64,000 bases of DNA from an uncultured Prevotellaceae bacterium (lineage in GTDB: Bacteria > Bacteroidota > Bacteroidia > Bacteroidales > Bacteroidaceae): positions 25,766 to 89,765 of the forward strand of contig UQST01000007.1 of NCBI GenBank assembly GCA_900543815.1, written 5' to 3'. The notes under the pieces were generated by a model. That model searched no databases and was not told where the DNA came from. It saw nothing but the letters and a program-made list of their open reading frames with translations. Both the position numbers and the translations under genes were made by a program. Numbering within the stretch: position 1 is the first letter of the stretch; each line of letters starts with the position of its first letter. Positions 45,054-54,022 of the stretch are shown here, piece by piece.

Positions 45054-48000
45054 ATGAAGAAGAATTTCACCGAGCGAAATGGTCTGAACCTCCCTGAGGT
45101 AGGCCGACAGATGCTGAAGGAATGGGAGGAGGAGGACCTCTTCCACAAAAGCATAGAGGAGAGAGAGGGCTGCCCGCAGTTTGTCTTCTTCGAAGGACCA
45201 CCATCGGCAAACGGCCACCCAGGCATCCACCACGTGCTGGCACGAAGCCTGAAGGATACTTTCTGCCGTTACCAGACGATGAACGGCAAGCAGGTCTATC
45301 GCAAAGCCGGATGGGACACACACGGCTTGCCCGTGGAACTCGGCGTGGAGAAAGAGCTGGGCATCACCAAAGAGGATATAGGCCACAGCATAAGCATCGA
45401 GGACTACAACAGGCGTTGCCGACAGAACGTAATGAAATACACGGGTGAGTGGACCGACCTGAGTGAGCGCATGGGCTACTGGGTGGATATGGAGCATCCC
45501 TACATCACCTATGACAACAAGTACATTGAGACGCTGTGGTGGCTGCTTAAGCAACTTTATCAGAAGGATATGCTCTACAAGGGCTACACCATTCAGCCCT
45601 ACAGCCCGGCAGCAGGCACAGGCCTGTCGAGCCACGAGCTCAACCAGCCCGGATGCTACCGCGACGTGAAGGACACCACGGTGACAGCACAGTTCAAGGT
45701 GACTGACCAGGTGCCTTTCGATGCAATGGGACAAACGGTGTATGCGCTGGCATGGACCACCACACCCTGGACATTGCCCTCAAATACAGCGCTCTGCGTG
45801 GGCCCGAAGATAGAATACGTGGCAGTAAAAGGCCAGAACCCATACAGCAACGAGGAGGCTATCTACATTCTGGCAGAGGCTCGGCTGGCTGCTCATTTCC
45901 CCGCCACCAAGAATGAGGACGGCACAGAGACAGCTCCCGAAATCCTGTGGCGCGGCATGGGAACAGACCTCGTGGGTCTGCACTACCAGCAGCTGATGCC
46001 CTGGGTGAAGCCCTGCGACCTGGTGGACGACCAGGTGGTGGACCGCACGGCAGAGGCTTTCCGCATCATCCCCGGCGACTATGTGACCACCGAGGACGGT
46101 ACCGGCATTGTGCACATCGCGCCAACCTTTGGTGCCGATGACGCCAAGGTGGCACGTGATGCAGGCATTCCCAGCCTCTTCGTAATAGACAAGGCAGGCG
46201 ACACCAGACCCATGGTGGACTTCCAGGGACGCTACTTCGTGCGTGAGAACATGCGTCCCGACTTTGTGGAGAAGTGCGTTTGCGAGGCTTACTGGAAGCA
46301 TAGCGGCGACTATGTGAAGAACGCTTACGACCCCAAATACAACAAGGACGGCAAGTACGACGAGAAGGCTGCGGCCAAGGACATGGACCTCAACGTGGTG
46401 CTGGTCATCGAGATGAAGGAGCAGGGCACGGCCTTCCGCATCGAGAAGCATGTGCACAACTACCCCCACTGCTGGCGCACCGACAAGCCCATCCTGTACT
46501 ACCCTCTCGACAGTTGGTTTATCCGTGCATCAAAGGCCAGAGAGCGCATGATGGAACTGAACGACACCATCCACTGGAAGCCCGAGAGCACTGGCACAGG
46601 CCGCTTCGGCAAATGGCTCGAGAACCTCAACGACTGGAACCTCTCGAGAAGCCGCTATTGGGGCACTCCGCTGCCCATCTGGCGCAACCGTGACACCCGT
46701 GAGGAATTGTGCATCGGTTCGCTGGAGGAACTCTACCAGGAGATAGAGAAGAGCGTGGCAGCAGGCATCATGGCATCCAATCCGCTCAAGGACAAAGGCT
46801 TTGTACCCGGCGACATGAGCCAGGAGAACTATGACCGCATCGACCTGCACCGCCCCATGGTGGATGACATCGTGCTGGTAGGTGCCAGCGGAAGCAAGTT
46901 GACCAGAGAAACCGACCTGATAGACGTGTGGTTCGACAGCGGTGCCATGCCCTATGCACAGGTGCACTACCCCTTCGAACACCGCGAGGCCATTGACCAG
47001 CACAAGGCTTTCCCTGCCGACTTTATAGCCGAGGGCGTTGACCAGACACGCGGATGGTTCTACACCCTGCATGCTCTGAGCACAATGATATTCGACAGCG
47101 TGGCTTACCGCACCGTGATAAGCAACGGCCTGGTATTGGATAAGAACGGCATGAAGATGTCCAAGCGTCTGGGCAACGCCGTAGATCCCTTTGGCGCCAT
47201 AGAGCAATACGGAGCCGACCCACTGCGCTGGTATATGATTACCAACAGCGCGCCCTGGGACAACCTGAAGTTTGATGTGGAGGGCGTAAAGGAGGTCACA
47301 CGCACTTTCTTCGGCAAGCTTGCACAGACCTATAGCTTCTTGGCCATGTATGCCAACGTGGATGGATGGCACTTTGAGGAGGATGAGATACCCGTAAATG
47401 AGCGTCCCGAGATGGACCGCTGGCTGCTCTCCTGCCTCAACTCACTCATCAAGGACGTGAAGCAATGCTATGAGGACTATGAGCCCACCAAGGCAGGACG
47501 CCTCATCCAGGCATTTACCGTAGATCAGGTGAGCAACTGGTTTGTGCGCCTGAGCAAGAAGCGCTTCTGGGGCAATGCCATGAGCACCGACAAGTTGAGC
47601 GCCTACCAGACCCTCTACACCTGCTTGGAGACCATCGCCAAGCTGATGTCGCCCATCGCTCCATTCTATGCCGACCGTCTGTGGAGAGACCTCACAAGTG
47701 CCACTGAGCGCGGCAACAAGGAACAGAAGGAGAGTGTACACCTGTGCGCATTCCCCCAGGCTGACGACTCCATCATCGATGCCGAGCAGGAGGAGCGCAT
47801 GAGACTGGCCCAGCAACTGACCTCCATGATACTGAGCTTGCGTAAGAAGGAGCAGATCGTAGTGAAACAACCGCTGCAGAAGGTGGCTATCCCTGCCACC
47901 GATGCGCAGCAAAGAGAGAGACTCGAAGCAATGAAGCAGCTCATCCTGGACGAAGTGAACGTCAAGGAGATGGAGTTTGTGGAGGCCGAAGGCGTGCTGG

Positions 48001-48482
48001 TAAAGCAGGTGAAGTGCAACTTCAGAGTCATGGGAAAGAAGTTCGGCGCACTGATGAAGAACGTGAATGCCGCCGTACAGGCCATGACACAGCAGCAGAT
48101 AAGCCAGCTGGAGCACGACGGTAGCATCCTCCTCACACTGGCCAGCGGCGATACAGCCAACGTAGAACTGGCCGACGTGGAGATCTTCAGCCAAGATATT
48201 CCCGGATGGAGCGTGGCCAACGAGGGCACTCTGACCGTTGCACTCGACCTGGAAATCAGCGAAGACCTGCGCCTGGAGGGCGTTGCACGCGAACTGGTAC
48301 GCAGCATCCAGAGCCTGCGCAAGGAGAGCGGATTCGAGATTACCGACCGCATACACGTCACCATACCCGCATCTGACGACAATGTCCGCTGCCTGGAACA
48401 GTTCAAGCAGTACATCGCACAGCAGGTTCTGGCCGACAGCATCTGCGCCCAGGGCACTGAGCTCAAGGTGAGCAAGGTGTAA
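45054..48482 (+). CDS. ileS: Isoleucine-tRNA ligase, IleRS2 (eukaryotic-like) type
   Basis: The 1142-residue enzyme has the class I signatures HPGIHH (HIGH-like, in PPSANGHPGIHHVL) and KMSKRLGN, the CP1 editing domain with GWDTHGLPVE before it, and a C-terminal DUF5915-type region. GWDTHGLPVE and the length fit the IleRS2 group, which is generally less sensitive to mupirocin than IleRS1; resistance here is only inferred. No T-box-like leader was seen. Confidence 0.97.
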   Translation: MKKNFTERNGLNLPEVGRQMLKEWEEEDLFHKSIEEREGCPQFVFFEGPPSANGHPGIHHVLARSLKDTFCRYQTMNGKQVYRKAGWDTHGLPVELGVEKELGITKEDIGHSISIEDYNRRCRQNVMKYTGEWTDLSERMGYWVDMEHPYITYDNKYIETLWWLLKQLYQKDMLYKGYTIQPYSPAAGTGLSSHELNQPGCYRDVKDTTVTAQFKVTDQVPFDAMGQTVYALAWTTTPWTLPSNTALCVGPKIEYVAVKGQNPYSNEEAIYILAEARLAAHFPATKNEDGTETAPEILWRGMGTDLVGLHYQQLMPWVKPCDLVDDQVVDRTAEAFRIIPGDYVTTEDGTGIVHIAPTFGADDAKVARDAGIPSLFVIDKAGDTRPMVDFQGRYFVRENMRPDFVEKCVCEAYWKHSGDYVKNAYDPKYNKDGKYDEKAAAKDMDLNVVLVIEMKEQGTAFRIEKHVHNYPHCWRTDKPILYYPLDSWFIRASKARERMMELNDTIHWKPESTGTGRFGKWLENLNDWNLSRSRYWGTPLPIWRNRDTREELCIGSLEELYQEIEKSVAAGIMASNPLKDKGFVPGDMSQENYDRIDLHRPMVDDIVLVGASGSKLTRETDLIDVWFDSGAMPYAQVHYPFEHREAIDQHKAFPADFIAEGVDQTRGWFYTLHALSTMIFDSVAYRTVISNGLVLDKNGMKMSKRLGNAVDPFGAIEQYGADPLRWYMITNSAPWDNLKFDVEGVKEVTRTFFGKLAQTYSFLAMYANVDGWHFEEDEIPVNERPEMDRWLLSCLNSLIKDVKQCYEDYEPTKAGRLIQAFTVDQVSNWFVRLSKKRFWGNAMSTDKLSAYQTLYTCLETIAKLMSPIAPFYADRLWRDLTSATERGNKEQKESVHLCAFPQADDSIIDAEQEERMRLAQQLTSMILSLRKKEQIVVKQPLQKVAIPATDAQQRERLEAMKQLILDEVNVKEMEFVEAEGVLVKQVKCNFRVMGKKFGALMKNVNAAVQAMTQQQISQLEHDGSILLTLASGDTANVELADVEIFSQDIPGWSVANEGTLTVALDLEISEDLRLEGVARELVRSIQSLRKESGFEITDRIHVTIPASDDNVRCLEQFKQYIAQQVLADSICAQGTELKVSKV

Positions 48483-48522
48483 ACGAGGTACAGTACAAAG
48501 GGCTGCACTTGAGAGCGCTATG

Positions 48523-48654
48523 AATTGTGCCCAACGCCACAGATGTTCGTATTAAACTGCACAAAGGTTTGTTTTAAACAGCACTGAGGTTCGTACGTAA
48601 CAGTATAGTGACTTGTATCAAACAGCACAAAGGATTGTATTAAGTGAAACAACG
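48523..48654. repeat. 22-bp tandem array, TTTTAAAC type, about 6 units
   Basis: Units begin at 48545, 48567, 48589, 48611 and 48633, each exactly 22 bp, with a decayed unit at 48523. The shared pattern is GTTYGTnTTAAACAGCACAAAG-like; the second unit carries TGTTTTAAACA, an 11-bp near-palindrome. The array fills the gap between ileS and the TraR/DksA gene and ends 14 bases before its ATG. Units are 50-80% alike. Confidence 0.8.
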
Positions 48655-48668
48655 CAAACATAAAGCTT

Positions 48669-49058
48669 ATGGAAGAGAAACTGAGATATTCCGATGAGGA
48701 GCTCGAGGAGTTCAGAAAGATAATCCAGGACAAACTCCAGGTAGCAAGACATGACTACGATGTTCTGCTTGACCAGTTGAGCAACCGCAACAACAACGGC
48801 ATAGACGACACTATGCCCACCTACCACGTGCTGGAGGAAGGGAGCGAGACACAGAGTAAGGAGGCCCTGATAAGCATGGCCGCCCGCTCGCAGAAGTTCA
48901 TCCAAGGCCTGGAGGCAGCCCTTGTACGCATCAACAATAAGACGTACGGCATCTGCCGCGAGACAGGAAAACTCATCCCCAAGGAGCGTCTGCGCGCCGT
49001 GCCACACGCTACCCTCTCCATTGAGGCCAAGAATGCCAGGGACAAGAAGCGCCGTTGA
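48669..49058 (+). CDS. TraR/DksA family protein lacking the zinc cysteines
   Basis: The 129-residue protein has the DksA layout: a long N-terminal coiled coil (to about residue 90) and a globular end with YGICRETGKLIPKERLRAVPHATLS. The zinc finger of DksA needs four cysteines; only one (in GICRETG) remains, though the fold residues around it are kept. Family members bind the RNA polymerase secondary channel with or without ppGpp. It is upstream of lspA and a DUF4296 lipoprotein gene. Degenerate-cysteine homologues are common, so it is probably functional. Confidence 0.85.
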   Translation: MEEKLRYSDEELEEFRKIIQDKLQVARHDYDVLLDQLSNRNNNGIDDTMPTYHVLEEGSETQSKEALISMAARSQKFIQGLEAALVRINNKTYGICRETGKLIPKERLRAVPHATLSIEAKNARDKKRR

Positions 49059-49090
49059 ACGACGGCAGCACCCTGGTGACACGACCCGTG

Positions 49091-49123
49091 CACGCGCGCA
49101 CGCATTATATATATAAGGTATAG
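49091..49123 (-). repeat. TATA/CG composite element, copy 4
   Basis: Read on the plus strand it is an alternating CACGCGCGCACG block followed by CATTATATATATAAGG, the reverse complement of the copies at 17382 and 32408. It lies in the 84-bp gap between the TraR/DksA gene and lspA. Confidence 0.55.
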
Positions 49124-49142
49124 CAGACCCAACACAAAGAAG

Positions 49143-49748
49143 ATGACAAGAAAAGGAAAACAGGTCACAGCGGCAACTCTGTTGTCTTTGCTCATCCTGA
49201 TGGCCGACCAGATTATCAAGATTGCAGTGAAGACGCACATGTACATGCACCAGAGCATACACGTGACAGACTGGTTTCAGATACTCTTCACCGAGAACCG
49301 AGGCATGGCTTTCGGCGCTGAGATATTTAACAAGTACTTCCTTACCTCGTTTCGCATTGTAGCGGTGGCTGTACTTATCTACGTCATCATGCGCAACATA
49401 CGCAAGGGGGTGACATGGGGCATGCTGCTCTGTCTGGTGCTGATAACCGCTGGAGCAGCCGGCAATATCATTGATTGCCTGTTCTACGGCATGGTGTTCA
49501 ACAACCCGCCTGCGCCTGTGGTGGCTGAGTTTGTGCCCTGGGGCACTGGTTACGACGGACTGATGATGGGCCGCGTAGTGGACATGTTCTACTTCCCCTT
49601 AGTGGAATGGGACTGGCCAGACTGGCTTCCTGTGGCCGGCGGAAGACACTTCATCTTCTTCAGCCCCATATTCAATCTGGCCGATGCATGCATTTCCTGC
49701 GGCGTGATAGCTCTGCTGATATTCTACCGAAGAGTGTTCCAGTCATGA
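49143..49748 (+). CDS. lspA: Lipoprotein signal peptidase (signal peptidase II)
   Basis: LspA removes signal peptides from prolipoproteins in the inner membrane. The 201-residue protein has four membrane segments and the catalytic aspartates in GRVVDMFYFP and FNLADACIS, plus TENRGMAFG. It carries an insertion of about 40 residues (PPAPVVAEFVPWGTGYDG and WDWPDWLPVAGGRHF) typical of Bacteroidota LspA. Its stop overlaps the next start as ATGA. Confidence 0.95.
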   Translation: MTRKGKQVTAATLLSLLILMADQIIKIAVKTHMYMHQSIHVTDWFQILFTENRGMAFGAEIFNKYFLTSFRIVAVAVLIYVIMRNIRKGVTWGMLLCLVLITAGAAGNIIDCLFYGMVFNNPPAPVVAEFVPWGTGYDGLMMGRVVDMFYFPLVEWDWPDWLPVAGGRHFIFFSPIFNLADACISCGVIALLIFYRRVFQS

Positions 49749-50821
49749 GGAAGGCGTTTGCCCACATACCGCGCACCACGCTTCTGGCTGGCATCATGCT
49801 CATGGCGCTTGCTTCATGCAAGCCCAAGAGGCCCGCAGGAGTGCTGTCGCCCAGCCAGATGGAAAACCTGCTGGTGGATTACCACCTGGCCCAGGGAATG
49901 GCTGAAGCCGAGAGCAACGGACGAAACACCGACGAGCTACGCTACATCTACATACATGCAGCGCTCAAGAAACACCATATCGACGAAGCGGTCTTCGACT
50001 CGTCGATGGTCTATTACAGCGGTAACTCCGAACTCTTTGCGCCCATCTGTGCCCGAGTATGCGCCAGGATAGAGGCCATGGCAGGCGGTATGGGCTCCAG
50101 CGAGAGCGGCAGCAGCAGGCAGGGTAAATATGCTCACCTGACCGCACAGGGCGATACGGCCAACGTATGGACGGGTCTGCAGCATGCCACATTGATGCCC
50201 GATGTACTGCACAACCTGCTTGTGCTCACATGGCGAGCCGACTCTACAACACGTACCGGTGACTCGTTCATCTGGCATTGCTACACTCAGAAGGTGGCTC
50301 AAAGCAACCTTTCGGACGCTTTCGCCCAAATGATATTGCGGTTTGAGAACGACACCGTGGTCAACACCACAGTACACATCTATGGTGACAGGGAGACGGA
50401 ACTCTACTGGAGGCCCACTGCCCCTCTCGACACAATGAAGCTCAAGTCTGTCACAGCCATGCTCTTCATGTCGCCCCAACAGCCGCCCAGAGGCAACGAG
50501 CGCAGCAAGAACACAGCCGAAGCACTCTTGATAAGGGACATCGCTCTGGTGCGCATGCACAAGAAGGTGGAAGAGACCTCCACGACAGAGGACACCATCA
50601 GACAGCATGCCGATACGCTTGCCGTTGAGGACACCATCGTTTCCTCCCAGAAAGCCAAGGCGGAGCAGCCAGACAACGACATGCGCAAGCATAGGCTGTC
50701 GCCTGCCGAACTGCGCGAGGCACAGCCTCATGAGTCCACCATAAACGTGAAGAAGGAGCTGCCAGCGCCTACCCACATCTCAAGACGCAACTTGCAACCC
50801 GCACGCAGCGTGAAGAAATAG
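49745..50821 (+). CDS. DUF4296 lipoprotein
   Basis: The protein of 358 residues begins with a lipoprotein signal (LLAGIMLMALASC, lipid cysteine about residue 25). The DUF4296 domain follows (SPSQMENLLVDYHLAQGMAEA, then DEAVFDSSMVYYSGN). The C-terminal 200 residues are poorly conserved-looking, with a low-complexity end. Function is unknown. It is translationally coupled to lspA, whose product would process it. Confidence 0.85.
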   Translation: MRKAFAHIPRTTLLAGIMLMALASCKPKRPAGVLSPSQMENLLVDYHLAQGMAEAESNGRNTDELRYIYIHAALKKHHIDEAVFDSSMVYYSGNSELFAPICARVCARIEAMAGGMGSSESGSSRQGKYAHLTAQGDTANVWTGLQHATLMPDVLHNLLVLTWRADSTTRTGDSFIWHCYTQKVAQSNLSDAFAQMILRFENDTVVNTTVHIYGDRETELYWRPTAPLDTMKLKSVTAMLFMSPQQPPRGNERSKNTAEALLIRDIALVRMHKKVEETSTTEDTIRQHADTLAVEDTIVSSQKAKAEQPDNDMRKHRLSPAELREAQPHESTINVKKELPAPTHISRRNLQPARSVKK

Positions 50822-50851
50822 ACAACGTATAAATAAGGAGGGACAAAGCCA

Positions 50852-51052
50852 ATGCACTGCGAAGCCTACCACAGAATACTGACGTCGGACATGCAACACA
50901 TCGAAGGCCCCATCTCGGTGCGCTGCGACATGCAGGGTAATGTCACAGAGTGGCACAGACTGAAGCAAGAGGAGCCTTTTACTGCATGGAAGGGCGGAAC
51001 CCTCAGGGTACTCCACACCCTTGAGGAGATGCTTGCTCTGCAGAAAGGATAA
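50852..51052 (+). CDS. Small protein of unknown function
   Basis: The ORF of 66 residues starts 30 bases after the DUF4296 gene and stops 42 bases before the ACT-domain gene, all in one direction. It is soluble and without recognised motif; EPFTAWKGGTLRVLHTLEEMLALQKG could form a strand and helix. Position in the operon and normal codon use argue that it is real. Confidence 0.5.
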   Translation: MHCEAYHRILTSDMQHIEGPISVRCDMQGNVTEWHRLKQEEPFTAWKGGTLRVLHTLEEMLALQKG

Positions 51053-51094
51053 AGCATAACAGGACAATAGAACACATTCATAAAAAGGAACAAT

Positions 51095-51367
51095 ATGGAA
51101 AAGATTATCATCACAGTAGTGGGCAAAGACACCACCGGCATCATTGCACGAGTATGTACATACTTAGCAGAAAGCAAGATAAACATCCTCGACATCAGTC
51201 AGACCATCGTTCAGGGCTACTTCAACATGATGATGATAGCCGACACGGCTGCATGCACAAAGGACTTTGCCACAGTGGCCAGCGAGCTGGAGCATGTGGG
51301 CCAGGAGCTCGGAGTACAGATCAAGTGCCAGAAGGAAGCCATCTTCGAGAAGATGCACCGAATCTGA
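51095..51367 (+). CDS. ACT domain protein (UPF0237 family)
   Basis: The 90-residue protein is a single ACT domain: IITVVGKDTTGIIARVCTYLAESKINILDISQTI is the ligand-binding half. UPF0237 members are usually encoded directly before a UPF0210/DUF711 gene, as here. A regulatory role by amino-acid binding is likely; the ligand is unknown. Confidence 0.88.
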   Translation: MEKIIITVVGKDTTGIIARVCTYLAESKINILDISQTIVQGYFNMMMIADTAACTKDFATVASELEHVGQELGVQIKCQKEAIFEKMHRI

Positions 51368-51413
51368 GAGAACAGCCAACCACACTTTCCTTTCAAACGA
51401 AACACACTAAAAG

Positions 51414-52778
51414 ATGATTAGCATTAACGAGGTTCTCGAAACCAACAAGATGGTGGAAGAGGAGACACTGGATGTCCGCACCATCACCATGGGAATCAAC
51501 TTGCTGGAGTGCGCCGACAAGGATCTGGACGCATGCTGCCGCAAGATATATGACAAGATAACTACCCTGGCCAAGGACCTGGTTTCCACAGGCGAAGACA
51601 TCAGCCGCGAGATAGGTATCCCTATCGTCAACAAGCGTGTGTCCATCACACCCATCAGTCTGGTGGGAGGCGCATGCTGCCACAAGCCAGAGGACTACGT
51701 GCGCATCGCACAGACACTGGATGCCGCTGCCAAGCAGGTGGGCGTCAACTTCCTGGGCGGCTACAGCGCCGTGGTGAGCAAGGGAATGACACGCTCCGAC
51801 GAGCTGCTCATACGCTCCATACCGCAGGCCATGGCCACCACAGAGCGCATCTGCAGCAGCGTGAACGTGGGTAGCACCAAAACAGGAATCAACATGGATG
51901 CCGTGAGACTGATGGGTGAAGTGATCCTGGAGACCGCCGAGGCCACCAAGGAGAACGACTCGCTGGGCTGCGGCAAGCTGGTGGTTCTGTGCAACGCACC
52001 CGATGACAACCCCTTCATGGCAGGTGCCTTCCACGGAGTGAGCGAGGCAGATGCCATCATCAATGTGGGCGTGAGCGGCCCCGGAGTGGTTCACCACGTG
52101 CTCAAGGGCATACGCGGCGAGAGTTTCGAGGTACTGTGCGAAACCATCAAGAAGACAGCGTTCAAGATTACGCGAGTGGGTCAGTATGTGGCACAAGAGG
52201 CTTCACGACGCCTGGGCATCCCCTTTGGCATCATCGACCTGAGCCTTGCTCCCACCCCCGCAATAGGCGACTCTGTGGCCGACATCCTGTGTGAGATAGG
52301 ACTGGAGCACGCCGGCGCACCCGGCACAACCGCTGCTCTGGCTCTGCTCAACGACCAGGTGAAGAAGGGCGGCGTGATGGCCAGCAGCTATGTGGGCGGT
52401 CTGAGCGGTGCCTTTATCCCTGTCAGTGAGGACCAAGGCATGATAGATGCCGTGCAGGCAGGCGCTCTCACGCTGGAGAAACTGGAGGCCATGACCTGTG
52501 TATGCTCCGTGGGTCTCGACATGATAGCCATTCCCGGCGACACCCCAGCCACCACCATCAGCGGTATCATTGCTGATGAAGCTGCCATTGGTATGGTCAA
52601 CCAGAAGACTACAGCCGTGCGCATCATCCCCGTCATCGGCAAGGGTGTGGGCGAGACAGTGGAGTTCGGCGGTCTGCTCGGCTACGCGCCCATCATGCCG
52701 GTAAACGGTTTCAGCTGCGCTGCATTCGTCAACCGCACCGGACGCATCCCAGCTCCCATCCATTCCTTCAAGAATTGA
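51414..52778 (+). CDS. UPF0210 (PFL/DUF711) family protein
   Basis: The 454-residue protein matches the UPF0210 family related by fold to pyruvate formate-lyase-like barrels. Typical segments are LVGGACCHKPEDYVRIAQTLD, TGINMDAVRLMGE, GVSGPGVVHHVLKG and SVGLDMIAIPGDTPATTISGIIADE. No glycyl-radical motif is present. Biochemical function is unknown; the pairing with the ACT protein 46 bases upstream suggests amino-acid-linked control. Confidence 0.9.
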   Translation: MISINEVLETNKMVEEETLDVRTITMGINLLECADKDLDACCRKIYDKITTLAKDLVSTGEDISREIGIPIVNKRVSITPISLVGGACCHKPEDYVRIAQTLDAAAKQVGVNFLGGYSAVVSKGMTRSDELLIRSIPQAMATTERICSSVNVGSTKTGINMDAVRLMGEVILETAEATKENDSLGCGKLVVLCNAPDDNPFMAGAFHGVSEADAIINVGVSGPGVVHHVLKGIRGESFEVLCETIKKTAFKITRVGQYVAQEASRRLGIPFGIIDLSLAPTPAIGDSVADILCEIGLEHAGAPGTTAALALLNDQVKKGGVMASSYVGGLSGAFIPVSEDQGMIDAVQAGALTLEKLEAMTCVCSVGLDMIAIPGDTPATTISGIIADEAAIGMVNQKTTAVRIIPVIGKGVGETVEFGGLLGYAPIMPVNGFSCAAFVNRTGRIPAPIHSFKN

Positions 52779-52827
52779 CGGGAGTGCGAACCTGCATTCA
52801 AGCATTGAACCAAAACCAAATAAGACA

Positions 52828-53844
52828 ATGAGAAAAGTACTGACCATCGTCCTCGCAAGCCTTCTGCTGGCAGCCGCACCTGCATGCGCCAAAGGCAAGA
52901 AGCGCAGTGGAAACCCCATCTTCCCCGGCATGTATGCCGATCCAGAGGTAGCCGTCATGGGAGGCAAGTACTGGGTATTCCCCACCTACAGCGCCCCCTT
53001 CGACGAGCAGCTCTACTTCGACGCATTCTCCAGCACCGACCTGGTGAACTGGACCAAGCATGAAAGGGTGCTCGAACAGAAGAACGTGAGCTGGCTTCGC
53101 CGCGCGCTATGGGCTCCGGCCATCATTGAGGCGAACAACAAATTCTATCTCTTCTTCGGTGCCAATGACGTGCACCAGGGCGAGGTGGGCGGTATCGGCG
53201 TAGCCGTAGCCGACAAGCCCGAGGGGCCCTATGTGGATGCCCTGGGCAAGCCACTGATTAACGACATCGTCAATGGCGCACAGCCTATTGACCAGTTCGT
53301 GTTCCGCGATGACGACGGGCAGTATTACATGTTCTACGGAGGCTGGAAGCACTGCAACATGTGCCGCCTGAGTTCCGACCTGCTCTCTATCATCCCATGG
53401 CCCGACGGGGAGCTGTTCCACGAGGTGACACCCAGTGAGAGCTATGTGGAAGGCCCCTTCATGCTGAAGCGCAACGGCAAGTACTACTTCATGTGGAGCG
53501 AAGGAGGATGGACAGGACCTGACTATTGTGTGGCTTACGCCGTGTCGGACAGCCCGTTCGGACCCTTTGAGCGCAAGGGCAAGATACTGCAGAAGGATGA
53601 CAAGGTGGCGCGTGGAGCAGGACACCATTCGGTATTGCAGATTCCCGGCAAGGACGAGTATTACATTGTATATCACCGTCGCCCCATTGACCAGACCGAC
53701 GGCAACTACCGCGAGACCTGCATAGACCGCCTCGTGTTCCAGCCCGACGGCACCATCGCACCCGTCAAGATGACCTTCGAGGGCGTGGAGGCACGTCCCA
53801 TCAAGAAGGCTCTGCGCCAGGCCAAGAAGCACTCTGCCAAATAA
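52828..53844 (+). CDS. Glycoside hydrolase family 43 protein, exported
   Basis: The protein of 338 residues has a signal peptide (MRKVLTIVLASLLLAAAPACA) and a five-bladed propeller. The GH43 triad is visible: aspartate in YADPEV (base), aspartate in IDQFVFRDDDGQYYMFYG (pKa modulator) and glutamate in YVEGPFMLKR (acid). GH43 enzymes cleave arabinofuranosides, xylosides or galactans; the substrate is not readable. It stands alone, without SusC/D-type genes nearby. A 22-bp dyad array begins 24 bases past the stop. Confidence 0.9.
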   Translation: MRKVLTIVLASLLLAAAPACAKGKKRSGNPIFPGMYADPEVAVMGGKYWVFPTYSAPFDEQLYFDAFSSTDLVNWTKHERVLEQKNVSWLRRALWAPAIIEANNKFYLFFGANDVHQGEVGGIGVAVADKPEGPYVDALGKPLINDIVNGAQPIDQFVFRDDDGQYYMFYGGWKHCNMCRLSSDLLSIIPWPDGELFHEVTPSESYVEGPFMLKRNGKYYFMWSEGGWTGPDYCVAYAVSDSPFGPFERKGKILQKDDKVARGAGHHSVLQIPGKDEYYIVYHRRPIDQTDGNYRETCIDRLVFQPDGTIAPVKMTFEGVEARPIKKALRQAKKHSAK

Positions 53845-53867
53845 GTTGGCATTTTCCACCAAATGAC

Positions 53868-53945
53868 ACAACGCGCTGCGTTGGCTGTTGCAGTGCGCTG
53901 CATCGGCCATCGTAGCGCGCTGCGTTTGGCATTGCACCGCACTGC
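53868..53945. repeat. 22-bp dyad array, GCAGCGCGCTGC type, 4 units
   Basis: Cores start at 53868 (ACAACGCGCTGC), 53890 (GCAGTGCGCTGC), 53912 (GTAGCGCGCTGC) and 53934 (GCACCGCACTGC), 22 bp apart. Spacers include GTTGGCTGTT and ATCGGCCATC. It follows the GH43 gene. Confidence 0.92.
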
Positions 53946-54022
53946 GTATGACGGCACCACCCAATTGCCCATTCTTCCCATTGGCCTCCTACTGGAATCC
54001 TACCCCACCCGCTCATCTCCTC

